From Roseibium aquae (GTDB taxonomy: Bacteria > Pseudomonadota > Alphaproteobacteria > Rhizobiales > Stappiaceae), in contig NZ_VXDC01000007.1 of assembly GCF_008711285.1 (NCBI RefSeq), positions 186,001 to 250,000 on the forward strand: DNA of 64,000 nucleotides, read 5' to 3'. The notes beneath the pieces are model-generated. The model was not told the origin of the DNA, did no database searches, and was given only the letters and a program-made list of their open reading frames with translations. The first letter of the stretch is position 1; every line of letters starts with the position of its first letter. The position numbers were made by a program, and so were the translations under genes. Below, one piece after another: positions 24,790 through 34,386 of the stretch.

Positions 24790-27700
24790 GTGAAGTTTTC
24801 CAAGCTGAGGGTTGTCGGGTTCAAGTCCTTTGTCGAGCCGATGGAATTCATCATCGGCGACGGATTGACCGGCGTTGTCGGCCCTAATGGCTGCGGCAAG
24901 TCCAACCTCGTGGAAGCCCTGCGATGGGTGATGGGGGAAAACTCCTACAAGAACATGCGTGCCTCGGGCATGGACGATGTTATTTTTTCGGGCAGCTTGA
25001 ACCGGCCGGCCCGGAACACGGCGGAGGTCATCCTCTATCTGGAAAATCCGGACCGGACCGCGCCGCAGGCCTTCAATGATGCGGACATGCTGGAGGTCAG
25101 CCGCCGGATCGAACGCGAATCGGGCTCGAACTACAAGGTCAACGGCAAGGACGTTCGCGCCCGTGACGTTCAGCTTCTGTTCGCCGACGCATCGACCGGT
25201 GCCCGGTCCCCGGCCATGGTTCGCCAGGGGCAGATCGGGGAGTTGATTTCCGCCAAGCCGACCGCCCGCCGGCAGATCCTTGAGGAAGCGGCCGGGATTT
25301 CAGGGCTGCATTCGCGGCGCAAGGAAGCCGAAATGCGGCTGCGGGCCGCCGAAACCAATCTCGACCGCCTCGAGGACGTTCTGGTTCAGATCGATGGCCA
25401 GCTCGACAGCCTGCGCCGGCAGTCCCGCCAGGCGAGCCGGTACCGGAACCTGTCCTCTGAAATCCGCTCGGCCGAAGCCGGGATCCTGTATCTGAGATGG
25501 ACGGCCGCCCGAGACGCGCTCGAGCAAGCGGAACACCAGTTTTCGGTTGCTGAGCGGGCCGTGAACGACGCCGCCGCCTTGCAGGCCGAGGCGGCCCGGT
25601 TGCAGGCGATCTCGGCCCACAAGCTGCCGCAGCTGCGCGAGGCGGCTGCTTCCGCCGCTGCCGCGCTGCAGCGTCTGGTGCTAGCGGGAAACGAGCTCGA
25701 TTCGGAAGAACGGCGGATCAAGGAGCGGTTGCAGGATATCGACCGGCGCCTGGCGCAGCTTGCCGACGACATTGCCCGCGAACAGCGCCTTGTCAGCGAG
25801 AATGATGAGGTTCTCGAACGCCTCGCGGAGGAGCGGGCCGAACTTCTGGAAGAAAACGAAGCCGTTCTTGAGCGAAGCGAGGCGGCCGGGGAAAAGGTGG
25901 CCGAGGCCGGTGCGCGGGTCGAGGAGCTGGAAACCCTGCTGTCGCAAAAGACATCCGCGCAGGCCCGGAACCTTGCCGCGCGCCAGTCGTTGGAAAGCAG
26001 GGTTCAGGACGCCCGCCAGCGGGCCGGCCGGATGAAAGCCCAGGCGGCTGAGGCCGAAACCGCGCTTCTGGCGGTGACCGCTGAACTCGACGCGGTGAAA
26101 GGGGTCGCCGGCCGGCGCGAGGCCGTTGAGATGGCGGAAGAAGCTTTGGCGGAAGCCGAGGCTCTGTCGGACAGCGCGGCCGAGCGGACCGAACTCATGC
26201 GCGCCGCCGAGGCCGAGGCCCGAACCGGCCTGACCGATGCGCAGCGGGACTTGTCGAGCCACGAGACGGAGGCGCGAACCCTCAAGCAGATCCTCAGCGC
26301 CTCGGCCGGGGGAGAATATCAACCGGCGGTGGACCGGATGGACGTTGCCCCCGGTTTTGAAACCGCGCTGGGCGCGGCCTTGGGCGAGGATCTGGAAGCG
26401 CCGATAGAGGCTGGCGCGCCGGTCCGCTGGTCGGGTACCGCGGCGGCGGAGGACGACCCGGCCTTGCCGCCGGGCGTGGTGCCGCTGGGCGATCACGTGA
26501 AGGCCCCTGCGGAATTGGCGAGGCGGCTGGCGCAAATCGGCGTGGTTGATGAAAAGGATGGTCCGGCGCTGGTTTCGGGGCTCAAGCCCGGACAGCGTCT
26601 TGTGTCGCGGTCCGGGGATTTGTGGCGATGGGACGGGTTCGTTGTCGCGGCCGATGCCCCGACGCCGGCGGCCCAGCGGCTTGCGCAGAAAAACCGCCTG
26701 TCCGAACTTGCCGATCAGATCGAAAGCATGCGGCAGGCCGTGCACGGCAAGCAGGCTGTCCTGGAAGAGGCGGCAGCCGCCGTGGTTGAGGCCGCCCGGG
26801 CGGAACAGGAGGCACGGCAGCGCGTGCGGGACGGCCAAGGGGCGGTCGCTTCGGCCCGCGAGGCCCTGGCCCAGGCGGAACGCGCGCTGACCCAGCTTGC
26901 CGAGCGCAAGGCGAGCGCGGAGGAGCGGCTGGCCCAGCTGCGCCTTGAGGCGGCCGAAGCGCAGGAAGGGCTGGCCGAGGCGGAAGAACAGCTCGCCGGA
27001 ATGCCCGGCCTGTCGGGGCTTGAGGACGAAATCGCGGCCCTTCAGGCCGATGTTGCCGGCGCGCGGACCGCGTTGACCGAGGCCCGCGCCATCGCCGAAG
27101 GCATGACGCGCGAGCAGCTGATGCGGGACAGGCGGTTGGCGGCGATCGCGCGCGAATATGAGAACTGGCGGACCCGCGCGGCCAATGCAAGCGCACAGAT
27201 CGATGTGCTGAACGCCCGGCGCGAGGAAGCGGCGGAAGAGCGCGAGGAGCTGATCGAGGCGCCCGAAGAGATCGAACTGAAACGCCGGGACCTGTTTTCC
27301 GCGATTGCAAGGGCGGAACAGGAAAAGAAAGACCGTGATGACGAACTGCAGAGCGCGGAAGCGGATCTGCGGGATATGGATCAGGCCGCCAAGGCGGCCC
27401 TCGAAGCGCTGTCGGGCGCCCGGGAACAGAAAATCCGCGTCGAGGAGCGCCTCGGGGCGGCGCGGGAACGAAAGTTTGGGCTCGAGCGGCGGATCGGGGA
27501 GGATCTGAATGTGGCCGTTGCCGCGCTGCCGGAGATGGCCGGACTGAAAGACGGGGCTCCGTTGCCGGATGCCGATGCGCTGGACCGCAAACTTGAGAGA
27601 CTGAGGTCCGAGCGGGAACGGCTCGGCGGGGTGAACCTGCGCGCCGACGAAGAACTGAAGGAAATTGATCAGCAAAAAGCGACCCTGACAGGCGAGCGGG

Positions 27701-28248
27701 ACGATTTGATCGAGGCGATTCGCCGGCTGCGGACCGGCATATCCAATCTCAACCGGGAAGCGCGGGAACGGCTGCTGGCGTCGTTCAATGTGGTCAACGA
27801 TCATTTTCAGCGGCTCTTCACGCATCTGTTCGGCGGCGGAACGGCCGAACTGCAGCTGGTCGATTCGGAAGATCCGCTGGACGCGGGCCTGGAAATCATT
27901 GCGCGCCCCCCGGGCAAAAAGCCGCAGACCATGACGCTTCTGTCAGGCGGAGAGCAGGCGTTGACCGCAATGGCTCTGATCTTCGCGGTCTTCCTGACCA
28001 ACCCGGCGCCGATCTGCGTGCTCGACGAAGTCGATGCGCCGCTCGATGACGCCAATGTCGAGCGCTATTGCGATCTTCTGGACGAAATGGCCCGCCGGAC
28101 GGACACCAGGTTCGTGGTGATCACTCACAACCCGATTACGATGGCCCGAATGAACCGGTTGTTCGGCGTGACCATGGCCGAGCGCGGGGTGTCCCAACTG
28201 GTCTCCGTGAGCCTGGAAACCGCCGAACGATTCCGCGATGCGGGCTGA
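24790..28248 (+). CDS. smc: Chromosome segregation protein SMC
   Basis: The 1152-residue condensin ATPase has an N-terminal head with Walker A GPNGCGKSN and the KSFVEP start, then about 330 residues of coiled coil. A hinge (about 500-630) has rather divergent Pro/Gly-rich sequence, followed by the returning coil. The C-terminal head carries the ABC signature LSGGEQALTAMAL and Walker B ICVLDEVDAPLDD. It compacts and aligns chromosome arms with ScpAB. The start is a GTG at 24790 after GGGGAGGG. The Ala/Glu/Arg-rich coil explains the long antisense open frames in this interval. Confidence 0.97.
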   Translation: MKFSKLRVVGFKSFVEPMEFIIGDGLTGVVGPNGCGKSNLVEALRWVMGENSYKNMRASGMDDVIFSGSLNRPARNTAEVILYLENPDRTAPQAFNDADMLEVSRRIERESGSNYKVNGKDVRARDVQLLFADASTGARSPAMVRQGQIGELISAKPTARRQILEEAAGISGLHSRRKEAEMRLRAAETNLDRLEDVLVQIDGQLDSLRRQSRQASRYRNLSSEIRSAEAGILYLRWTAARDALEQAEHQFSVAERAVNDAAALQAEAARLQAISAHKLPQLREAAASAAAALQRLVLAGNELDSEERRIKERLQDIDRRLAQLADDIAREQRLVSENDEVLERLAEERAELLEENEAVLERSEAAGEKVAEAGARVEELETLLSQKTSAQARNLAARQSLESRVQDARQRAGRMKAQAAEAETALLAVTAELDAVKGVAGRREAVEMAEEALAEAEALSDSAAERTELMRAAEAEARTGLTDAQRDLSSHETEARTLKQILSASAGGEYQPAVDRMDVAPGFETALGAALGEDLEAPIEAGAPVRWSGTAAAEDDPALPPGVVPLGDHVKAPAELARRLAQIGVVDEKDGPALVSGLKPGQRLVSRSGDLWRWDGFVVAADAPTPAAQRLAQKNRLSELADQIESMRQAVHGKQAVLEEAAAAVVEAARAEQEARQRVRDGQGAVASAREALAQAERALTQLAERKASAEERLAQLRLEAAEAQEGLAEAEEQLAGMPGLSGLEDEIAALQADVAGARTALTEARAIAEGMTREQLMRDRRLAAIAREYENWRTRAANASAQIDVLNARREEAAEEREELIEAPEEIELKRRDLFSAIARAEQEKKDRDDELQSAEADLRDMDQAAKAALEALSGAREQKIRVEERLGAARERKFGLERRIGEDLNVAVAALPEMAGLKDGAPLPDADALDRKLERLRSERERLGGVNLRADEELKEIDQQKATLTGERDDLIEAIRRLRTGISNLNREARERLLASFNVVNDHFQRLFTHLFGGGTAELQLVDSEDPLDAGLEIIARPPGKKPQTMTLLSGGEQALTAMALIFAVFLTNPAPICVLDEVDAPLDDANVERYCDLLDEMARRTDTRFVVITHNPITMARMNRLFGVTMAERGVSQLVSVSLETAERFRDAG

Positions 28249-28365
28249 CAGCCGGTGCCCAAATGTGTTGTCGGCGCCGCGGCGCCTTGCATTGCCGCTT
28301 TACCTCGGATTTCAAAAATAAGAAAAACAAATAAAATCAATGAATTAATTCCTTTTCGGCTTTTC

Positions 28366-28394
28366 TTGACAGGGCACAGGGTGCCGACTATGGT
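28366..28394 (+). promoter_or_regulatory. Sigma-70-type promoter of the atp (F0) operon
   Basis: TTGACA (28366-28371), a 17-nt spacer, and TATGGT (28389-28394) form a strong alphaproteobacterial housekeeping promoter. The predicted transcription start is about 50 nt before the atpI ATG. Confidence 0.75.
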
Positions 28395-28456
28395 GCGCGC
28401 GGCTTACGGGGGTAAACCGGCTGCCGGACTGAAGCGACAACCGGTGCGAGGGGCAC

Positions 28457-28849
28457 ATGAACGGCTCATCACACAACGGCGACGATTCTGGCCGCGACCG
28501 GGAAGATCCCAAGGTGGGACTGTCTGAACGGCGGGACCGGCTGAACCAGACGCTTGCGGATCGGGCGGCGGCGGAGCAACGCGCCAATGCCGGGCTGAAA
28601 AGCGAAAAATCGGGCTACGGCCTGGCAGTGAAGCACTCGTCGGAGTTCATTGCCGGGATCGTGACCGGTGGCGGGATCGGCTGGCTTCTGGACCAGTGGT
28701 TGGGCACCAGCCCTTTCGGGTTAATTGTGTTTTTACTGCTGGGATTTGCAGCTGGGGTCTTGAACATTCTGCGCTCGGCGGGGTATGTCGCAGAGCCTGA
28801 AGCAAGTCTCGACCGGAAGCGGCCGGACGACGATGGTTCCAAGTCCTGA
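28457..28849 (+). CDS. atpI: AtpI family F0F1-ATPase accessory protein
   Basis: The 130-residue protein has a long charged N-terminus (about 60 residues with LSERRDRLNQTLADRAA) followed by two hydrophobic helices (EFIAGIVTGGGIGWLLDQWLG and LIVFLLLGFAAGVLNILRS). This is the AtpI/AtpZ layout. AtpI assists c-ring assembly or ion homeostasis and is not essential. It is the first gene of the F0 operon, with GAGGGG before its ATG and the promoter 60 nt upstream. The alphaproteobacterial F0 genes being separate from F1 is normal for the group. Confidence 0.93.
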   Translation: MNGSSHNGDDSGRDREDPKVGLSERRDRLNQTLADRAAAEQRANAGLKSEKSGYGLAVKHSSEFIAGIVTGGGIGWLLDQWLGTSPFGLIVFLLLGFAAGVLNILRSAGYVAEPEASLDRKRPDDDGSKS

Positions 28850-28896
28850 ATTTGCGCGTAGTGCGCTTGGTTTGAACAAGTGAAGAAGGCTGACCG

Positions 28897-29646
28897 GTGG
28901 CAAACGATCCGATCAAGCAGTTTGAGATCCAGCGTCTTTTCCCGATCGAAGTCGGGGGCTTGGATTTCTCTTTCACCAACTCTTCGCTGTTCATGGTTGC
29001 CACAGTGGCAACCGCGGCGGCATTCCTGATCATGACGACGAGCGGGCGGGGTTTGGTCCCATCGCGCATGCAGTCGGTGTCCGAGCTCGCCTATGAGTTC
29101 GTGGCGGGCATGTTGCGCAGTTCGGCGGGGTCCGAGGGGATGCGGTTCTTCCCCTTTGTGTTCTCGCTCTTCATGTTCGTCCTCGTCGCGAACCTTTACG
29201 GGATGTTCCCGTATTTCTTCACCGTCACAAGTCATATCATCGTGACCTTCGCGCTGGCCATGCTGGTGATCGGAACCGTGACGATCTATGGCCTGATGCG
29301 TCATGGCACCAAGTTCTTTCACCTGTTCGCGCCGTCCGGCGTGCCCCCGGTGCTGCTCGTCATCGTGGCGCCGATCGAGGTGATCTCGTTCCTCTCGCGT
29401 CCGATCAGCCTGTCGGTTCGCTTGTTCGCGAACATGCTGGCGGGTCACATCACGCTGAAGGTGTTTGCCGGCTTTATCGTCAGCATGACGGCCGCCGGAG
29501 CGGTTGGTGTGGCCGGGTCCATCCTGCCCTTGCTGATGACCGTGGCGATCACCGCACTCGAGTTTCTCGTGTCGTTCCTTCAAGCTTACGTGTTCACGGT
29601 TTTGACGTGCATGTATCTGAACGACGCCCTTCACCCGTCACACTAA
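28897..29646 (+). CDS. atpB: ATP synthase F0 subunit a
   Basis: The 249-residue membrane subunit forms the proton half-channels against the c-ring. The essential Arg is in [13 protein letters not shown], and the C-terminal helix carries [25 protein letters not shown]. The N-terminus ([14 protein letters not shown]) matches alphaproteobacterial subunit a. The start is a GTG at 28897, preceded by GAAGAAGG. Five or six membrane helices are apparent. Confidence 0.96.
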   Translation: MANDPIKQFEIQRLFPIEVGGLDFSFTNSSLFMVATVATAAAFLIMTTSGRGLVPSRMQSVSELAYEFVAGMLRSSAGSEGMRFFPFVFSLFMFVLVANLYGMFPYFFTVTSHIIVTFALAMLVIGTVTIYGLMRHGTKFFHLFAPSGVPPVLLVIVAPIEVISFLSRPISLSVRLFANMLAGHITLKVFAGFIVSMTAAGAVGVAGSILPLLMTVAITALEFLVSFLQAYVFTVLTCMYLNDALHPSH

Positions 29647-29720
29647 AACTGAGTTCAGGGGGTTGCGGTCCGCGATCCCCCTCGCAACCTCTGCATAAAC
29701 ACTACGTAGGAGCACGTGTC

Positions 29721-29948
29721 ATGGAAGCAGAAGCAGCAAAGTACCTCGGCGCCGGCATCGCAACTCTGGGCATGGGTGGCGCAGCCATCGCCCTCGGCAC
29801 CATCTTCGGAAACTACCTGAATGGCGCCCTGCGCAACCCGACCGCCGCTGACGGTCAGTTCGGCCGCCTCGTGTTCGGCTTCGCCGTGACGGAAGCTCTC
29901 GGCATCTTCTCGCTGCTGATCGCACTTCTTCTCCTCTTCGCCGTCTGA
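29721..29948 (+). CDS. atpE: ATP synthase F0 subunit c
   Basis: The 75-residue proteolipid has two helices separated by the polar loop ALRNPTA. Its proton-binding carboxylate is E58 ([13 protein letters not shown]). The Gly-rich first helix ([17 protein letters not shown]) packs the ring. The ATG at 29721 follows TAGGAGCACGTGTC. Codon use is strongly biased to C/T-ending optimal codons, as expected for the most abundant F0 subunit. It was easy to miscall because an upstream overlapping frame is open from 29607. Confidence 0.97.
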   Translation: MEAEAAKYLGAGIATLGMGGAAIALGTIFGNYLNGALRNPTAADGQFGRLVFGFAVTEALGIFSLLIALLLLFAV

Positions 29949-30026
29949 TCTCTGTTCAGTTAGAGACGTTTGACGCGACTCCGGGGGCGGCGGTAGCGCC
30001 GCCCGACCGGATCTTGGAGAGTGGAA

Positions 30027-30575
30027 ATGGCAGGCACCAGCGACACCAATACGCAACTTCATATTCCGGCCGAAGAGATCGGGGCGGGGAATTTTCCGCC
30101 ATTTGACAGCTCGACCTATGCTTCCCAGCTCCTGTGGCTGGCGATCACGTTCGGTGTGTTCTATTGGATCATGAAGAACGTGGCTGTGCCGCGTATCGCC
30201 GGGATCCTGGAAGACCGCCGGGATCGCATCGCTGGCGACCTTGGCGAGGCCAATCGTCTGAAACAGGAAACAGACGACGCTATCGCAGCCTATGAGCAAG
30301 CGCTCGCCGAAGCCCGTGCCAAAGCGCATGGGATCGCGCACGAAACCCGTGAAAAGCTCAAGGCCGAACAAAACGCGCGGCGCGACAAAGCCGAAGCGGA
30401 ATTGGCTGAAAAGCTTGCTGCCGCCGAACAACACATCGCTGGCGTCAAGTCCGATGCCATGGCCAAGATCGAAGACATTGCGGGCGACACCACGTCTGCT
30501 CTGGTTGAAGCTCTTGTCGGCAAGGCGCCGACAAAGACCGATTTGACCAAGGCAATGAAAAGCGCCTTGAACTAA
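30027..30575 (+). CDS. ATP synthase F0 subunit b'
   Basis: The 182-residue protein is the first of two b-type stator subunits (b'). It has a soluble N-terminal segment of about 40 residues, one membrane helix (LLWLAITFGVFYWIMKNV) and a long Ala/Lys/Glu coiled coil. Photosynthetic and many Hyphomicrobiales ATP synthases use the b/b' heterodimer. I place the start at ATG 30027 after GGAGAG; a GTG two codons earlier is possible. It is followed by atpF with an 11-nt gap. Confidence 0.93.
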   Translation: MAGTSDTNTQLHIPAEEIGAGNFPPFDSSTYASQLLWLAITFGVFYWIMKNVAVPRIAGILEDRRDRIAGDLGEANRLKQETDDAIAAYEQALAEARAKAHGIAHETREKLKAEQNARRDKAEAELAEKLAAAEQHIAGVKSDAMAKIEDIAGDTTSALVEALVGKAPTKTDLTKAMKSALN

Positions 30576-30586
30576 CGGAGACCCCG

Positions 30587-31066
30587 ATGGATTCGTCATT
30601 TTGGGCCCTCGTTGGTCTGATCCTTTTCTTCGCGCTGATCACCTATCTCAAGGTCCCGGGGCTCATCACCCGCGCCCTCGACAAGCGCGCCGATGACATT
30701 CAAAACGAACTGGACGAAGCCCGCCGGCTTCGCGAGGAAGCGCAGGCGCTGCTGTCCGACTATCAGCGCAAGCGCCACGAGGCCGAAGAGGAAGCCAAGG
30801 CAATCATCGCCGAGGCGAATACCGAAGCCGAGCGGCTGACCCTTGAAACGAACCGGGCGCTGGAAGAGATGATCGCCCGCCGCTCCAAGGCAGCCGAGGA
30901 CAAGATCGCGCAGGCGGAAAGCCAGGCCGTTGCCGAAGTCCGCGCCCGCGCCGCCGACATTGCCGTGAAAGCGGCCGAGCAAATCCTGACATCGAATGTC
31001 AAGGACAAGCTTGCCGACGACATCATGGCCAAGAGCATCGACCAGGTGAAAGCCAACCTCAACTGA
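30587..31066 (+). CDS. atpF: ATP synthase F0 subunit b
   Basis: The 159-residue second stator subunit has its membrane helix at the extreme N-terminus (FWALVGLILFFALITYL) and then a continuous coiled coil rich in Ala/Glu/Arg. The C-terminal part (VKAAEQILTSNVKDKLADDIMAKSIDQV) contacts delta. It is the last gene of the F0 operon, directly followed by a strong terminator. Confidence 0.95.
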   Translation: MDSSFWALVGLILFFALITYLKVPGLITRALDKRADDIQNELDEARRLREEAQALLSDYQRKRHEAEEEAKAIIAEANTEAERLTLETNRALEEMIARRSKAAEDKIAQAESQAVAEVRARAADIAVKAAEQILTSNVKDKLADDIMAKSIDQVKANLN

Positions 31067-31092
31067 CGCTTTCAGATGCCTGAGCGAACGAC

Positions 31093-31125
31093 AAAAGCGG
31101 CTCCCCCGAGCCGCTTTTTTTGTTT
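31093..31125 (+). terminator. Intrinsic terminator of the F0 operon
   Basis: AAAAGCGGCTC and GAGCCGCTTTT pair around a CCCC loop and run into TTTTTTTGTTT, 28 nt after atpF. Confidence 0.95.
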
Positions 31126-31325
31126 AGCGATCAAGTGGGCTCTTGAATGCGCCGAGCGCGGTCCTCTTGCTTGACCGTAACGACGGCGCACCCAGGCTGT
31201 ACGACTTTCTGGTTCTCAATATCTTATGAACGTCTCGTACCTTGGCAGGTTTTGTTTGCATTCTCTTTTTCAAGATGCTGCAGTGCCGGTGAGTAAAATC
31301 AAAATATATTGGGGTTCGTTGTCCA

Positions 31326-32000
31326 ATGCGGATTTCTCTCATGGCCGTTCCTTTCGTGCTTCTAGCAACAATCCTGCCTGAAAGAGTTGACGCCAAATCC
31401 TGTGTGATCTCGGATCCGACGGATCGCGCTTTGAATGTCCGGGAAACGCCAAATGGCCGTGTGATCAATAGACTGAAGAACGGTCGAACGGTCGAAATCA
31501 CCCAGTTCGAGAATGACGCCAAAGGCAGGCCGTGGGGCTATGCCACGGGGTATTATGAGGGCCGGTTCCGGAATTGGGGATGGGTCTTCATGGAAGCGCT
31601 TGCGTGTGGCGGTCCGAAAGATATTTCTCAGATCGCGGGCAAATCGTGCGTTGTTGCCGACCCCGTTGACCCCACTTTGAATGTCCGTGCCACGCCGAAT
31701 GGGGAATTGATCAACCGGCTCCGCAACGGCAGGATAATCAGAATAACCGAGATCCGCGATGATGCGAACGGACGCCCCTGGGGATATGCCGTTGGAAATT
31801 TCAATGGCCAGTTCCGGAACTGGGGTTGGGTCTTTTTGCAACACGTTGATTGCTCTAATGCCCCACTGGATGAAGCTGTCGCGGGCGGAGGCGATCCGGC
31901 CCGGTCCGCCACGCCGGTCACGTCTCCCGTTGAAAGCGAACTCAAAAAGCCGAGCCAGGAGCAGCAAGAGGACTTCAATGCATGGTTGGGCATAAGCTGA
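31326..32000 (+). CDS. Secreted protein with two SH3b-like repeats
   Basis: The 224-residue protein has a signal peptide (SLMAVPFVLLATILPERVDA) and two near-identical domains of about 72 residues (about 25-95 and 108-180). Each starts with a Cys (KSCVISDPTD, KSCVVADPVD). Each contains LNVR-x-TPNG-x-x-INRL-x-NGR, then GRPWGYA and RNWGWVF, and ends with another Cys, so one disulfide per domain is likely. The LNVRxxPNG pattern is that of bacterial SH3 domains, which bind peptidoglycan or protein partners. A low-complexity C-terminus follows. It is visibly AT-richer than the ATP synthase genes and is coupled to the next gene (TGATG). Confidence 0.8.
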   Translation: MRISLMAVPFVLLATILPERVDAKSCVISDPTDRALNVRETPNGRVINRLKNGRTVEITQFENDAKGRPWGYATGYYEGRFRNWGWVFMEALACGGPKDISQIAGKSCVVADPVDPTLNVRATPNGELINRLRNGRIIRITEIRDDANGRPWGYAVGNFNGQFRNWGWVFLQHVDCSNAPLDEAVAGGGDPARSATPVTSPVESELKKPSQEQQEDFNAWLGIS

Positions 32001-33559
32001 TGTCGGTCCGCATGAGGAATTGGCGAGTGGGGTCTATTGCAAGGCTTTTCACCCTCAAGTGGTTTCTGGTGATCCTGCCGCTTCTGACAACGCAGCCTTC
32101 CTTGGCCTTTGAGGAATCCTTCGGTTCCATCGGGGAAGGTGCGTCCGGGACCCGCGTCACGATGAACAATGTGACCTTCTCTTATGAAGCCAAGGTGAGC
32201 GTTAAAAGCCTGCTGGGCGAACCGGTCGTGGCCGCGTCTTTTCGCTGGTTGCTTGATCCAAGGGCGAGTGGTGTCGAACTGCGGGTCCTCGACGGCGACC
32301 GGTTGGAAACCCGTCCCATTCCGGTCAGCGAACTTGGGGAGGAGGCAGCAAAGCAGCTGGGCATATACAATGTTACGTTGCGTCTGGTGGTGCGGGCCGG
32401 GAACAAGCAATACGTGATGTTTATTGACGCTGGCGCCATTGCAAACGGAGACGGCAAGAGCTGGTCGTACAATGTTGCGGGATCACCCAATTATGACAAG
32501 TTTTTGCTGAACAGTTTTGCGACTGAAGATGCGCCGAACCTTTATGTTTCAGCCGAAGAAGCACAATCAGCCATGAAACAGGGGTTGGAGCCCGTATCCT
32601 TGAGCGTCCACTCTTTTTCTGTTTCCAGCCAGAAGCTGGTTCGGTGGTACGAAAACAACAGCAGGGAACGAAGGATCCCGGGCCGAATTTCGCTTTTGCG
32701 CCGTTTGTCAGAATCGGTTGAAAGAAATTTCGGGTACGCTGTTGATGTCAACGCGATGTTGGACAGTGCTGAACAGGCAGGCCTTGCAACGACAGGCGAT
32801 CGCCTGGCCCGATACCAGGCCCACTTCGACAAGCTCACCGAATACATCGACAAACTCAAGGATGTTCCGGAGCGTTTCCGTCAAGGCGGAAACAACAAGG
32901 CCTACGAGGAGGAAGTTGCGGACATCGAACAAGAGATCGAAAAACAGGATGCCGCGCAGCCCGCGAGTGTTAACAAGACCGACGAACAGCCGCGTCCAAC
33001 CGCGTCCAATCCGGCCCCGGCTGCTTCAGGCGAGGGGGAGGGTTACGTTTTGCACCATGCGTATGTTCGCACCTACCGGACGAGCGAGGAAATACCGGAC
33101 TTTCAAGTGGGTGGAGACTGCCCGCCTCCGTATCCGAGAAACAGCAACGGCCCTATGCGCAAAGTGAAGTGTGTGGTGCGGGAAGTGTATCCGGTCTGGT
33201 CGATCCACAGCCTGTGTCACCACAACACAAAAAAGGTGACCAGAGTGGCGCATGATTCCCGAGGGCTTGTTGTTTCCTACATTCCCGAAAACCGGTTTGT
33301 CGGCAAAGACCTGAAACGGTGGGGGGAGGCGGAGGTGCCGGATTATGGCAGAAGCGAGTCAGGTTTTGTGGGTTTGTACGATCAAATGTTCGCGCGAATT
33401 CAGGACGGGATACAAGGAAAAGTAATGGAAACCTGGGGCGATGAAAGGCAGTTTCCCACCAAATGGAAAGACCTTGTGAAATTCCGCGCGGCCATGCGCG
33501 CCGTCAATTGCACGCGCGATGACTATGATCAATTCAACAGAAAAGTGAACCTCAATTAG
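32000..33559 (+). CDS. Large secreted protein of unknown function, partner of the SH3b protein
   Basis: The protein of about 519 residues has an N-terminal signal/anchor (TLKWFLVILPLLTTQPSLAF). A beta-rich first half (about 30-230) is followed by a helical, charged middle (about 230-310, YIDKLKDVPERFRQGG) and an Asn/Pro/Ala linker. A Cys-containing C-terminal domain (about 340-519) has GGDCPPPYPRNS, KVKCVVREVYPVWSIHSLCHHNTKKV and a final VNCTRDDYDQF. I recognise no family. The ATG shares a base with the upstream stop (TGATG), so the two genes act as one unit; an upstream in-frame ATG at 31982 is possible. Base composition suggests acquisition. Function unknown. Confidence 0.75.
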   Translation: MSVRMRNWRVGSIARLFTLKWFLVILPLLTTQPSLAFEESFGSIGEGASGTRVTMNNVTFSYEAKVSVKSLLGEPVVAASFRWLLDPRASGVELRVLDGDRLETRPIPVSELGEEAAKQLGIYNVTLRLVVRAGNKQYVMFIDAGAIANGDGKSWSYNVAGSPNYDKFLLNSFATEDAPNLYVSAEEAQSAMKQGLEPVSLSVHSFSVSSQKLVRWYENNSRERRIPGRISLLRRLSESVERNFGYAVDVNAMLDSAEQAGLATTGDRLARYQAHFDKLTEYIDKLKDVPERFRQGGNNKAYEEEVADIEQEIEKQDAAQPASVNKTDEQPRPTASNPAPAASGEGEGYVLHHAYVRTYRTSEEIPDFQVGGDCPPPYPRNSNGPMRKVKCVVREVYPVWSIHSLCHHNTKKVTRVAHDSRGLVVSYIPENRFVGKDLKRWGEAEVPDYGRSESGFVGLYDQMFARIQDGIQGKVMETWGDERQFPTKWKDLVKFRAAMRAVNCTRDDYDQFNRKVNLN

Positions 33560-33678
33560 CCTGCATTGTGTTCCGATGTTTCACCCGGCGGTATGGACCG
33601 GCTTTGGTTTACCGCCCGGGGCCGGGTGCTATCTGCTGCGTTGCAGACTTGGACCAAGCAGACCGATGAGAGATCACG

Positions 33679-34350
33679 TTATCCGGGAACACTTTGGCCC
33701 TCTACTGCGGCGCGGCGGACCGGCTGAAAACTCATCCGGTGATGCGGGCTGGGACCGAGCCGCTGCAGGGCGGCCTGATGGGCGGGAACGCCATATCCCT
33801 TGTGTTGCGCGAACCCGTATCCCGGCAGCCGGTCCTCGAGAGTGACCATCATCGCATCGCGCAGAACCTTGGCGACTATGGAGGCCGCGGCCACGGCAAG
33901 GCACCGGCTATCGCCTTTGACCAAAGCCTGGGCCGGCATGCCGAGCCCGGCGGGCACATCCCGGCCATCGACAATCACATAGCGTGGCCGGACCGGCAGG
34001 CCGGCAACCGCCCGGACCATGGCATCGAGCGTGGCCGACCGGATGTTGCGCAGGTCGATGGTGCGGGGACAGGCCGTTGCAACGCCAACCCACGCTGTTT
34101 CGAGGATTTGCGGAAAAAGGGCCTCCCGCCGGGCTGGAGACAGTTTTTTTGAATCCGTCAGGCCGTCGGGGACCCGGCCGTAGTCGAGCACGACCGCGGC
34201 GGTGACCACCGGCCCCGCCCACGGCCCCCGGCCGGCTTCGTCTACCCCGGCCAGGACCCCGCCAAAGCCGGCCGCGTGCTTGCGTTCCAGGCGGAGGTCC
34301 GCCTGATCGGGAAAAACGAGATCGAATAGGGAAGGCGCATGGGTCATCAT
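33679..34350 (-). CDS. rnhB: Ribonuclease HII
   Basis: The 223-residue enzyme cleaves RNA at single ribonucleotides in DNA. The catalytic DE pair is in GVDEAGRGPWAGPV. The third Asp is in YVIVDGRDVP, and a further acidic/helix block is GDSRCLAVAAASIVAKVLRD. The GYGF-x-x-HKGYG substrate loop is present. Together with rnhA at the left edge the genome carries both RNase H types. It lies 36 nt downstream of the radical SAM gene on the same strand. Confidence 0.96.
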   Translation of the reverse strand: MMTHAPSLFDLVFPDQADLRLERKHAAGFGGVLAGVDEAGRGPWAGPVVTAAVVLDYGRVPDGLTDSKKLSPARREALFPQILETAWVGVATACPRTIDLRNIRSATLDAMVRAVAGLPVRPRYVIVDGRDVPAGLGMPAQALVKGDSRCLAVAAASIVAKVLRDAMMVTLEDRLPGYGFAQHKGYGVPAHQAALQRLGPSPHHRMSFQPVRRAAVEGQSVPG

Positions 34351-34386
34351 GCCCTTTCTTGCCCCGCCGGGGCCGGTCTGGCAACG

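Noticed and set aside
25681-27825. 714-codon open frame antisense to smc
   Set aside because: It is a shadow of the Ala/Glu/Arg-rich coiled coil. Its Leu/Arg/Gly/Pro translation has no domain, and smc is intact on the other strand.
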